Position numbers and translations under genes: made by a program
Part shown: positions 42,484 to 50,724 of the stretch, one piece after another
How the letters are laid out: each line of letters starts with the position of its first letter
Numbering within the stretch: position 1 is the stretch's first letter
Assembly: GCF_022760175.1 (NCBI RefSeq)
Contig: NZ_CP094326.1
Coordinates: forward strand, 62,001 to 126,000
Reading direction: 5' to 3'
Origin: Zhouia spongiae
GTDB lineage: Bacteria; Bacteroidota; Bacteroidia; Flavobacteriales; Flavobacteriaceae
DNA: 64,000 nucleotides
The notes under the pieces: generated by a model
What the model was told of the DNA's origin: nothing
Database searches by the model: none
What the model saw: only the letters and a program-made list of their open reading frames with translations

Positions 42484-43034
42484 TCAATTTTCCGGAGGTT
42501 CGATGTCTAATGGCAAAAATAGATTTTCAGTTGCAAAGTCAGGTACAGATATTCCTGTTGCGTTCACTAGAGTCCCGGATAAAACCTGCAACCCTATTTT
42601 CATATATTTAAAATCACCATTTAAAACTTTGCCTCCCGGCAAGTCCAGCACTGATGTAGTCCGGTCATCACTATAATAAACTTTAGTATAAGGTTCAGAC
42701 GTGTACTTGCAAGGTGCTGTCATTATTAACAAATACCTTAAAGTAACATCCCGAAGTATTTTTCTCTTTTTTAACTACATATGTAGGGAAAAAATCTAAC
42801 ACTTTTTGATGAGTGCTTTTAATCAACCCTTTGTTAATAGCAATCCCAATAAGGACAGATAGAACACTCTTGGTATCACAATCACAAGCTATATGTAGGG
42901 TATCACTCTCTTTATAACCGTGAAAATAATTCTCTAAAACGACTTCATTATTTGAATAGAATTACAATTCCTGCAATATTGTCGTAATCCCGTTGTATGA
43001 GTTCTGTTAATTCCTTAGAAGGCATCTTGATCAT
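42484..43034 (-). pseudogene. Serine hydrolase (beta-lactamase/class C family) remnant
   Basis: Read on the minus strand, three successive frames give one family-like protein. MPSKELTELIQRDYDNIAGI (from 43034) ends in a stop; a shifted frame then gives NEVVLENYFHGYKESDTLHIA, LIGIAINKGLIKS and QKVLDFFP. After a second shift come MTAPCKYTSEPYTKVYYSDD and GLQVLSGTLVNATGISV. This order matches penicillin-binding-protein-like serine hydrolases up to LFLPLDI, after which the C-terminal third is missing. The SxxK nucleophile site reads CDTK. At least two frameshifts plus truncation mean it is not functional. Confidence 0.85.
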
Positions 43035-43173
43035 ATTTGACTCTTAAATTCAGGACATGTATAATCTCGATTACATGTAACAATCGCTCACACAAGTAAC
43101 AGTTTAACTATACAATACTTTACAATCCTATTACTCCCAAATATATTAAAAACAACAACTGCTGGTTTAGAAC

Positions 43174-43791
43174 TCAATTTGAACCATCACTGGTATTCAT
43201 GATTTTTCTTGCACAGTCTGACGCTATCAACAAACCACCTGCCATCATAATAACATCTTTTAAAACCAATCTTCCTGCTCCCGATAAAAACGGGAAACCA
43301 AAATATGGCGTATCTGAATCACCTCCCAGATTAGGCACATAAACTTCAGGAGTTGTCACAAGAAATGATAAAGTTATTATCGACATCCCGAAAGTTAACA
43401 ACCCTCCCCAAAGTCCGGTCTTTGGAAACCATATCCCCAAAAGAACTAATAACCCGATAATTACTATGACTGTACCTAATCCATATGAAAAAACATAAGT
43501 CCCATTCGATTTATGCCATTTAATATTTTCAGCCACCATCTTGCCTTCAGGGTTTTTATGTAATTGATACTGAGCTACAGTTTCCCCCTTTTCATTAACA
43601 GCCGTGTCTGCCGAATGTTTATAGAAGAAACTCATAAACGGACTGTTAGTTACAAATGACACAATACCGTCTGCCTCATACTGAAATGCTTTTAACCCCC
43701 CAATCCAGGCCATTACGATGAAAATGGCAATACGAATAAAGTGTATAAAACTTGATTGCAAATCACTTAATAAAACTAATAGTCTATCCAT
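43174..43791 (-). CDS. DUF417 (YkgB) family membrane protein
   Basis: About 205 residues from ATG at 43791; a TTG two codons earlier is less likely. Four hydrophobic helices; IAIFIVMAWIGGLKAFQYEADGIV and NSPFMSFFY are the DUF417 hallmark, as are LTFGMSIITLSFLVTTPEV and FPFLSGAGRLVLKDVIMM. Function is unknown; homologues are induced by reactive chlorine (RclC) in enterobacteria. It lies 74 bp behind the AraC gene on the same strand, the same pairing as rclR-rclC, so an oxidant-stress role is a fair guess. Confidence 0.87.
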   Translation of the reverse strand: MDRLLVLLSDLQSSFIHFIRIAIFIVMAWIGGLKAFQYEADGIVSFVTNSPFMSFFYKHSADTAVNEKGETVAQYQLHKNPEGKMVAENIKWHKSNGTYVFSYGLGTVIVIIGLLVLLGIWFPKTGLWGGLLTFGMSIITLSFLVTTPEVYVPNLGGDSDTPYFGFPFLSGAGRLVLKDVIMMAGGLLIASDCARKIMNTSDGSN

Positions 43792-43865
43792 TATCAATAT
43801 ATTTTACAACAAAAATAAAAGCTGTATTTGGATGAAGAAATGGATAATAAAAGATGTATAATGGA

Positions 43866-44669
43866 TTATTTTGCCACAATTGAAATCCCGACCTCTTCTC
43901 GAAATTGTGTCGGTGACAATCCGACTTCTCTTTTAAAATATCGACTGAAATAGTGCTCGTCATCAAAATTAAGCTCGGCAGCAATTTCCTTCACCGTTTT
44001 ATGAGTAAGGTGTAATAACTTTTTAGCCTCTAAAACAACACGCTCCTGGATGAGCTGTGTGGGCGTTTTTTCAAACTGCTGCTTTATCTTTTTACTGAAG
44101 GAAGAAGTAGACATCGATAAAGCACAAGCATAAAAAGATGCGCTACGCTGATGTATGAAATGCTTTTCTAATAACCCCCGAAAGCTTAAAATCTGGCTAT
44201 TAAATGGCTTCTGAATTAGAGAATTATCTATTTGTAATATTTTTTCTTTACTGCAAATTGCCAATATCAATTGTAAATAAGACTTAACAACTGAATCAGA
44301 AAATCGTTTATCACTTAAATTTTCCCTTGCCATTTTACCTGTCAACCCTTCTATCTCCGTAAATGTAACTTCATCAAGCAATATATAAGGCTGTAAATAA
44401 ATGTTATTAAATAACAGGCCGTTGCAGGAAACCTCTTTTTTATGATACTCTATACAATAAAAATCACCATGAAATTCTATCTGCCTGACTTCCGAAGAGT
44501 AATTTCCCTCCCATTTCAGATTTTGATATGGCGATAAGAACAATATGGAATTCCGTTTAGCTTTGTAACTAACAAAGTTTACAGAAAATTTGGCCTCTTC
44601 TTTTAAAAAAAGTACAACGTATCTCGGAATATTAAAACTTTTGGCTTGCTTTAATTCTACTGTTAACAA
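43866..44669 (-). CDS. AraC family transcriptional regulator
   Basis: 267 residues: an N-terminal cupin-like sensing domain and a C-terminal double helix-turn-helix (TVKEIAAELNFDDEHYFSRYFKREVGLSPTQFRE). The frame has no ATG between the upstream stop and this domain, so it must start at TTG (44669) or another rare codon. It probably regulates the adjacent DUF417 gene. The inducer is unknown. Confidence 0.87.
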   Translation of the reverse strand: MLTVELKQAKSFNIPRYVVLFLKEEAKFSVNFVSYKAKRNSILFLSPYQNLKWEGNYSSEVRQIEFHGDFYCIEYHKKEVSCNGLLFNNIYLQPYILLDEVTFTEIEGLTGKMARENLSDKRFSDSVVKSYLQLILAICSKEKILQIDNSLIQKPFNSQILSFRGLLEKHFIHQRSASFYACALSMSTSSFSKKIKQQFEKTPTQLIQERVVLEAKKLLHLTHKTVKEIAAELNFDDEHYFSRYFKREVGLSPTQFREEVGISIVAK

Positions 44670-44949
44670 TATTACTGTTGGTTTAAAATTATTACAATGG
44701 TAAAATATAAAAATATTAAAAAGACTAAAGCATCATGTACTATATTTCAACAACACCTAAACACTCAATCCACTTAACCATACACCCTTTCCTCTAATCA
44801 TCTTATTGATTACGTTCACATACATCACAATTCACCTCCAATAAAATCGATATCAATACGCTAAGGTACTATCCAGGGATGCTCAAGATCTGAAAATAAA
44901 ACAATCGCCATATCTCATACCTCAACCTGTTTTGCCCTTATACACCGCC

Positions 44950-45810
44950 TTACATACGCTTCTTTATATTATACGTAAACTCAAGTACATTTAAATTCCA
45001 TAAAGTCAATGATTGTGCTGCTGTAATCCTTCCGTTTGTATCACTGACTATTAATTTATCTTTAAAAGATTTAATATACTTGGTCCACACCCCCCCCTTT
45101 GAGTCATTCAGTAAGAAGTAAAATCCACTGTCACCAATTTTTCTGCCGGATGAAACCAATATCAACGCTCCGTTTGCTCCAACACTAGGTTCTAGTATAA
45201 CGGTCGCATTTCCGTTAGGCAGTGGAAAGATTGCTTTAATACAAATTTTCCCATTTGGGATGACACACGTTTCATAAACACCTGAATATACTATTTGTCC
45301 ATTAGCTTTATAGCTTCTTAACCATACAGTTCGCTTTATTTCACCGGTTTCTGGGTCTATCAAACTAATTATTTCATTCTTTAAAGTATTCGTATCATTC
45401 ATTTTCCCCGCTGGAATGTTTAGCTGTTCAATACGATTACTGAATAATACTTTTAATAATGATCCAAATACTTTGAAAAAAGGATTCCACTTCACTTTAA
45501 GGTCAAGATAATAATTAGATGTGTTCTCATAAAAATCAATAATTGCTCCTGATAAGTTCATTACCTCTTTTTCAGATAAGCCTAGCGCTTCTACAGATTT
45601 AATCAATCCTCTGTTTTTACACCCTCTTTCAATAATTAAATTTTCTCGGGCTGCTAATTGATCAATAAAATTTGAACCTGTACCGCTTAAACTGCCAAAT
45701 GGACCTAACAACCATTTATTTTGATTTGGAGTTATCCTCTTTCCAAAGGTTATAACCCACTGTTGAGTTATCCAGTCCTGAAATTTTTGAATCGGATAGG
45801 CAAACCTCAT
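44950..45810 (-). CDS. Uncharacterised protein coupled to the CrtA-like gene
   Basis: 287 residues from MRFAYPIQKFQDW at 45810, where the ATG overlaps the upstream TGA (ATGA). A longer reading to 45861 would overlap by 55 bp. I recognise no domain. The N-terminal half is helical and mentions no signal peptide; the second half is beta-rich (IVYSGVYETCVIPNGKICIK, ATVILEPSVGANGALILVSS, SGFYFLLNDSKGGVW) and looks like a ligand-binding sandwich. The pairing with a monooxygenase-like gene suggests action on the same small molecule. Confidence 0.7.
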   Translation of the reverse strand: MRFAYPIQKFQDWITQQWVITFGKRITPNQNKWLLGPFGSLSGTGSNFIDQLAARENLIIERGCKNRGLIKSVEALGLSEKEVMNLSGAIIDFYENTSNYYLDLKVKWNPFFKVFGSLLKVLFSNRIEQLNIPAGKMNDTNTLKNEIISLIDPETGEIKRTVWLRSYKANGQIVYSGVYETCVIPNGKICIKAIFPLPNGNATVILEPSVGANGALILVSSGRKIGDSGFYFLLNDSKGGVWTKYIKSFKDKLIVSDTNGRITAAQSLTLWNLNVLEFTYNIKKRM

Positions 45811-46526
45811 TGATGCTGTTGTATATTTAGATTGGGTATAAAGTTCCGTTGTCCCTGCCACTCTCCGGATTCTGAAAGTGGTTTGAACCGTAAAGTAGTA
45901 AATTCAAAATGAAAATCTTTGCGCGCTCTTTCTTTCATTGCCACGGAATGGCGTTCAGGCTTTGGCACGTGACTATGACCATGAACCATACTCAACATTT
46001 CTTCTTCTGTTTCCCATATAGAGAACGTAGAAACAACATTCGGAAATCTGATCGATGCCAGCGATAAGGTAGTTCCGGGATGGTCTCTGACAAGCTTTTC
46101 AACAGGCCTCCCCCAACGAATGAATCTCGGAATCTCAAACGGTCTCATTTTAGCAATTGTTATAGCTACAACCGCTGAATTCCGATTTTCAATTGCTACA
46201 TTTTTTTCAGGAATCTCAAATTCACTATAATTTCCCCATTGTCTTAAAAAATCTAGACGGATATGCCACCCTTCATTCAAGATTCTTCCAAAGCTATCTT
46301 CTGCTAAAAAATCATCTATTGCTTTTTCATCTTCCCATTGAGCAAAAACAGCTATTTGCCCTAGTAAAAACCTTGAAGGAGAAACAAGAGCAGCACCTAA
46401 TGTCATCAAAGTCGTATATTCTGAATGGATCAGCCCTTTAGTATATTTCGGTATCGGGTTTAAACATATTCCTTTCATACCTGATAAAAAAGTTACATCC
46501 GCCAAATGATAAGAGAACACACTCAT
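45807..46526 (-). CDS. Spheroidene monooxygenase (CrtA)-like protein
   Basis: 239 residues from MSVFSYHLADV; the frame starts at a TTG two codons earlier. LLGQIAVFAQWEDEKAIDDFL, VAITIAKMRPFEIPRFIRWGRPVEKLV, TFSIWETEEEMLSMVHG and the C-terminal FTTLRFKPLSESGEWQG follow the CrtA pattern, a dimeric alpha-beta barrel-like fold. Bacterial CrtA is a heme-dependent carotenoid ketolase. No carotenoid genes are in the window, so the substrate is uncertain. It is followed by an ATGA-coupled unknown gene. Confidence 0.72.
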   Translation of the reverse strand: MSVFSYHLADVTFLSGMKGICLNPIPKYTKGLIHSEYTTLMTLGAALVSPSRFLLGQIAVFAQWEDEKAIDDFLAEDSFGRILNEGWHIRLDFLRQWGNYSEFEIPEKNVAIENRNSAVVAITIAKMRPFEIPRFIRWGRPVEKLVRDHPGTTLSLASIRFPNVVSTFSIWETEEEMLSMVHGHSHVPKPERHSVAMKERARKDFHFEFTTLRFKPLSESGEWQGQRNFIPNLNIQQHQ

Positions 46527-46832
46527 TAACAATCCATTAATTTAAACACCAAAACACGACACAGTGGATGTGTGACAAGTCCTTAAAAAGCTTAAAATTA
46601 ATATTTTCAATTTCGTATTTACAATTTTCTAAACTATGAAATTTATAGTCAATACCATTCATATCTGCCGTTCTATGCAAACTCGTAAATTCTACCTGGA
46701 GGTTTCAACAATAAAAAACTATATAATATAGCTGGACGCTATGTTACTTTTTTTTCCCTTATTCCGGTGGCACAACTAACTAAAGAAACTTATGGTCAGT
46801 CATTTTAAAAAAGACTTTTTCCTCTTTGTACT
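46527..46832. other. Intergenic stretch with no clear feature
   Basis: 306 bp upstream of the CrtA-like gene and downstream of the M43 protease gene. It is AT-rich and presumably holds the CrtA-like promoter, but no CAAAnnTA box, hairpin with T-run or repeat stands out. Confidence 0.35.
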
Positions 46833-47741
46833 TCATCGTGTTATAACATCAGAACTTGTCAGGCTCTTTCTTCTTACGGCATTTTTCAGCACATGGCGCA
46901 TCCGCGCAATCTGCCCTTTTGTAAATGTATTCATACATTTATCAGATGTCAGGTTCATATAGTTCGATACAGGAGCAGGCTGTCCGTCACAGGCTAATTG
47001 TGAATCATCACAATTAAAAAGCGGCCCTGCTACGGGAGGAGTATCTGCTACAAAATCATCTTGCTCCAGGCAGGGTTTTCCTTCAACATGCCCCCAAAGG
47101 TGATACAAACCGAGAAAGTGCCCCATTTCATGGGTGAGCGTTTTTCCCAGGTTATCATCATCAGTCGCACCCGATTTACCAAAATGATGTGCATTGATCA
47201 TGATCCCGTCACCATTAACCTGCAACTCTTTTTCAAGTCCCGGCAGATCGGTAGTAGGCAAAGTTGCCAGTCCAAGATTTTCATTGGGATTAAAGCCTCC
47301 ATATACCCAGATATTAATATACTTTTCCGGATCCCAGTATCCCAATTGAGGAAGCCAGTCGTGCATATGGTCATCATCTCCCTTATCAGGATTAACATCA
47401 AAATAATTAACCCGGCGTATCCCGTTTGTAGGATCGCCGTCAGGTGTTCTTTCCGCAAGTTTAAATCGAATAAAAGCATCATCACTATAAGGAAAATTAT
47501 TCTCCCCCAAAGTTCCGGGAACCCTTCTGAAATCATCGTTCAACGACTCTATCTGCTCTTTAATACGTGCCGTAGATAAATTTGAACCTTCGCCTTCAGA
47601 TTCCCCGGAATGTATCACATGAACCACCACCGGAAGTGTATACAATATTGATTCGTCAGGAGTCTCCGGCAATGTATCATTATTTTTGCTACAAGAGAAT
47701 AACACCATTACTATAGCTAAATGCCAAAATTTATTTTTCAT
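46833..47741 (-). CDS. M43 family zinc metalloprotease lipoprotein
   Basis: 302 residues from MKNKFWHLAIVMVLFSCSKN (lipobox Cys17). The metzincin site is THEMGHFLGLYHLWGH (HExxHxxGxxH), with the downstream SNYMNLTSDKCMNTFT Met-turn and disulfide pattern of the pappalysin/cytophagalysin M43 group. VVHVIHSGE and NDDFRR near the N-terminus are also typical. It is predicted to be a cell-envelope or surface protease. It has no T9SS domain; surface placement would rest on lipid anchoring. Confidence 0.9.
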   Translation of the reverse strand: MKNKFWHLAIVMVLFSCSKNNDTLPETPDESILYTLPVVVHVIHSGESEGEGSNLSTARIKEQIESLNDDFRRVPGTLGENNFPYSDDAFIRFKLAERTPDGDPTNGIRRVNYFDVNPDKGDDDHMHDWLPQLGYWDPEKYINIWVYGGFNPNENLGLATLPTTDLPGLEKELQVNGDGIMINAHHFGKSGATDDDNLGKTLTHEMGHFLGLYHLWGHVEGKPCLEQDDFVADTPPVAGPLFNCDDSQLACDGQPAPVSNYMNLTSDKCMNTFTKGQIARMRHVLKNAVRRKSLTSSDVITR

Positions 47742-47916
47742 CTGCAATTTTAATTACTAATATGGCTGAGTACTGAACAAAATATAGCCCGGAAGACGAA
47801 AAAACACTCCCCCTCCATTTATTCATAGTCAACATTTTTTTTAAGTGATTGTTTTCATGACAATAGGACATATATGCTTTAGCAAACATACCCCGTACCT
47901 GTTTACACAGCCTGGC

Positions 47917-48567
47917 TTATAAATTATATGCAAGTCCCAGATTGAATACAAACGATTTAATATCATCGTCCCGTTTTATAAGTCCGGTATAAGACCGTAA
48001 GTTTAAAGATAGTTTTTCTGATAGCTTTTGGCCAATTCCCAGGCATACGCCAAAATCAAACGAATCTCCGTCCCGGATTACAAAACTGTCATCTTCCCCT
48101 TCTAACAATTCCTGCGATGAGCTTAACCGCCTGTCGACAATAATCCCGAATTGCGGTCCACTTTCGAGGTAAAAGTTTTTAGAAAGAAAAACTTTTATTG
48201 CCAACGGTACGGATATGGTCAATTCGTTAACTTCGTATGTAAAGTCATAGGTATTGGAGTTGGGCAGTCGGTTCCCGTTATAATCGAAGCTGGGAATATC
48301 CAGTCCCCCGATAAATATCCGGCTGCCATGAAGGGCAAAAAGCAGCTCGGGCTGAAACTCCAGTTTTTCCTCTAACGCAATGTTAAAGAATCCGCCTGCA
48401 TAAAACCCAACCACATGTCGATACTCGGTTGATCTTTTATCAGGGACATATTTTCCATAATTAACACCTGCCTTTATACCAAAATTCGCCTTCTTGTCTT
48501 GTCCGTAAAAATCTGATATAATGAAGACTAGAAAGAAAATCATTAAGAGTTTCTGCATTTTAATCAT
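47917..48567 (-). CDS. Outer-membrane beta-barrel (porin family) protein
   Basis: About 216 residues from MIKMQKLLMIFF; MQKLL at 48558 and an earlier ATG at 48618 are alternatives. Signal peptide ending near SDFYGQ, then GIKAGVNYGKYVP, VGFYAGGFFNIALEEKLEFQPELLF and FYLESGPQFGIIVDRRLSS, the PorT/OMP_b-brl_2 pattern with a terminal LGLAYNL strand. Function unknown. It is monocistronic as far as can be seen. Confidence 0.83.
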   Translation of the reverse strand: MIKMQKLLMIFFLVFIISDFYGQDKKANFGIKAGVNYGKYVPDKRSTEYRHVVGFYAGGFFNIALEEKLEFQPELLFALHGSRIFIGGLDIPSFDYNGNRLPNSNTYDFTYEVNELTISVPLAIKVFLSKNFYLESGPQFGIIVDRRLSSSQELLEGEDDSFVIRDGDSFDFGVCLGIGQKLSEKLSLNLRSYTGLIKRDDDIKSFVFNLGLAYNL

Positions 48568-48691
48568 CCGTTGCTTTTTCACATTGAGGATATCCGGCCA
48601 TATTGCCATATTTATCATCTCGCGAATTTAGCAAATCTCTTACAATGATGACAGATAATTATGTCTAAACTTTCTTTAAGCACATCGTTAA

Positions 48692-49453
48692 TTACACCAC
48701 TCTATGAGCCAACAGTTGAAGAGCAAAATTTTTCTCTCCATTTAACTTGTATAAAACATTGGCTTCTTCTTTAAGAGCACTACAGCACAAAAACACAAAA
48801 GTCAGATGAACCGGTTCTTTAATTGAACTACAGTTTAACTGTATTGCCTCTGCTTCTCCTTCTTGCTTTGATAAATTAATGGGGGCACTTAAAGAAGTCC
48901 TGAACTTCATTTCCTCCAGATTAAGCCCCAGAAACAAAGCCCTGAACTCAATATGCGTAGCATTCTTTATCCCCGATCCAACAGACATAATTTCCTTAAG
49001 ATCAACAACAGATTTATCATGGTCAAAAGCAATAGAAGCCCTGTAAAAATCTGAAGGTTTACTGTCGGGAGTGAATCTGAAATTCTCTAATAAATCCTTC
49101 CCCTCCGGATGTAACAAACCATTCTGAATAGTACGCTTACCATGCTCATTCATCAGGTCTTTGCTCATTATCACCTTGAAAATCCCTGCCATCCGCTGAT
49201 ATAAATAACCACGATCAAAATCCCGGAACAACATTTTAAAAGCATTATTAATCAGTATAGCCACATTTCTTGCCGTGCTGAACTCACTGTTATTTCTTCT
49301 GACCGGAGCCATCGTCGGACTCTTCTTATAATAATCTTTGGACATCTTCTCTTTCTTCTTTCTAATCACCAGTTCTTTTCTATGCTTGTATTTACATGCT
49401 GTTATATCTCCGATACTACCCCTGAACTTTAATACCCCCGTTAGTCTTGCCAT
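48692..49453 (-). CDS. Uncharacterised protein, DUF6266-like N-terminus
   Basis: 253 residues starting MARLTGVLKFRGSIGDITACK. This opening, with basic residues after a GxxGxxT-like turn, recalls the DUF6266 group (ILGxxxGxxGxxVGxxWKG), but I cannot confirm it. The rest is mixed alpha-beta with a basic central part (RGYLYQRMAGIFKVIMSKD). There is no signal peptide or membrane helix. Neighbouring gaps are large on both sides, so it stands alone. Confidence 0.65.
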   Translation of the reverse strand: MARLTGVLKFRGSIGDITACKYKHRKELVIRKKKEKMSKDYYKKSPTMAPVRRNNSEFSTARNVAILINNAFKMLFRDFDRGYLYQRMAGIFKVIMSKDLMNEHGKRTIQNGLLHPEGKDLLENFRFTPDSKPSDFYRASIAFDHDKSVVDLKEIMSVGSGIKNATHIEFRALFLGLNLEEMKFRTSLSAPINLSKQEGEAEAIQLNCSSIKEPVHLTFVFLCCSALKEEANVLYKLNGEKNFALQLLAHRVV

Positions 49454-49773
49454 ATTATCTCTTATTTAGCGCTACAACAATATAAAGATAAAACTTACAT
49501 AAACAAGTAATAAAACTTAATTTTAACATAGTTATCCCTATATAATCCCCATATTATCTTCATATTTTGCTTATAATATCCTCATTTGAATATATTTCAT
49601 AGCCCATCCTAAAACCCGTTCTAAAATAACTGTACAGGTTACTCCCTTCTTTTTAGAACAGAAAAAAGCCATTCTTTAACAGAATGACTTTTTTTACCAT
49701 AATAAGCCTTAGTAAATATTTTATACCGCCACAGGGATCAGGTTTTCTGATCAAACCTTATAAGTATCAGTCA
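49454..49773. other. Intergenic region with a terminator
   Basis: 320 AT-rich bp. The right half holds a hairpin terminator serving the minus-strand flavoprotein gene; the left half presumably holds the promoter of the 253-residue protein. Nothing else is seen. Confidence 0.45.
49662..49695. terminator. Terminator downstream of the NMO-type gene
   Basis: AAAAAGCCATTCT pairs with AGAATGACTTTTT around a TTAAC loop with one mismatch. T-runs on both strands allow bidirectional use; the minus-strand flavoprotein gene ends about 80 bp away. Confidence 0.7.
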
Positions 49774-50724
49774 CTAAAAAACCGACAAATGTGGCACCGC
49801 ATCAGTTGCTGTTTTAAACTCAGCCAACATATCAACAATAATTTGGGCCGCAGGTTTTATATCGTGGATCAGGCCCGAAATTTGCCCGATCTCCAATTCT
49901 CCCTCATCCAGATCACCTTCAAACATTCCCCGCTTTGCCCTGGCTCTTCCCAAAAGTTCTTTAAGCTCCTCTACAGAAGGTCCGGTTTGGTACAAAGCCT
50001 CTACATCCTGATAGAATTTATTCTTTAACATCCGCACAGGAGCCAGTTCTTTCAATGTTAATTTAGTATCACCTTCCTTGGCAGCGACTACCTGTTCCTT
50101 AAACTTCATATGAGAAGAAGCCTCCTCGCTAGCCACAAACCTGCTTCCTACCTGAACTGCATCAGCCCCTAAAACCATAGCTGCCAGCATCCCTCGTCCT
50201 GTAGCTATACCCCCGGCAGCAATTAAAGGAATCTTAACCTGCTCCTTTACCATCGGTATTAATGTAAATGTTGTCGTCTCTTCCCGTCCGTTATGCCCCC
50301 CGGCTTCAAAGCCCTCTGCCACCACGGCATCCACACCCGCTTCCTGGGCTTTCAAAGCAAATTTCACACTGCTCACCACATGAACGACCGTAATTCCTTT
50401 TTCTTTTAAAAACCCTGTATACGTCTTAGGGTTTCCTGCCGAAGTAAACACAATCTTCACTCCTTCCTCCATAATAATCTCCATGATTTTATCGATATCA
50501 GGATACAACATGGGTACATTAACTCCAAAAGGCTTGTCCGTGGCCTGTTTACATTTCCGTATATGTTCCCTGAGAACTTCAGGATACATCGACCCTGCCC
50601 CTATAATTCCCAATCCCCCGGCATTAGACACCGAAGAAGCCAGACGCCACCCACTGGCCCATATCATACCGGCCTGGATTACAGGGTATTGAATTTGAAA
50701 TAACTTAGTAATTCTGTTTTGCAT
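49774..50724 (-). CDS. Nitronate monooxygenase/enoyl-ACP reductase II-like flavoprotein
   Basis: 316 residues of the NMO/FabK TIM-barrel family: FQIQYPVIQAGMIWASG, NAGGLGIIGAGSM, VVAEGFEAGGHNGRE (substrate/FMN region), IPLIAAGGIATGRGMLAAMVLGADAVQVGSRF (phosphate-binding). It binds FMN and acts either as a 2-nitropropane/nitronate oxygenase or as an enoyl-ACP reductase; the sequence alone does not decide. It overlaps the upstream subtilase stop by one base (TAATG). Confidence 0.87.
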   Translation of the reverse strand: MQNRITKLFQIQYPVIQAGMIWASGWRLASSVSNAGGLGIIGAGSMYPEVLREHIRKCKQATDKPFGVNVPMLYPDIDKIMEIIMEEGVKIVFTSAGNPKTYTGFLKEKGITVVHVVSSVKFALKAQEAGVDAVVAEGFEAGGHNGREETTTFTLIPMVKEQVKIPLIAAGGIATGRGMLAAMVLGADAVQVGSRFVASEEASSHMKFKEQVVAAKEGDTKLTLKELAPVRMLKNKFYQDVEALYQTGPSVEELKELLGRARAKRGMFEGDLDEGELEIGQISGLIHDIKPAAQIIVDMLAEFKTATDAVPHLSVF

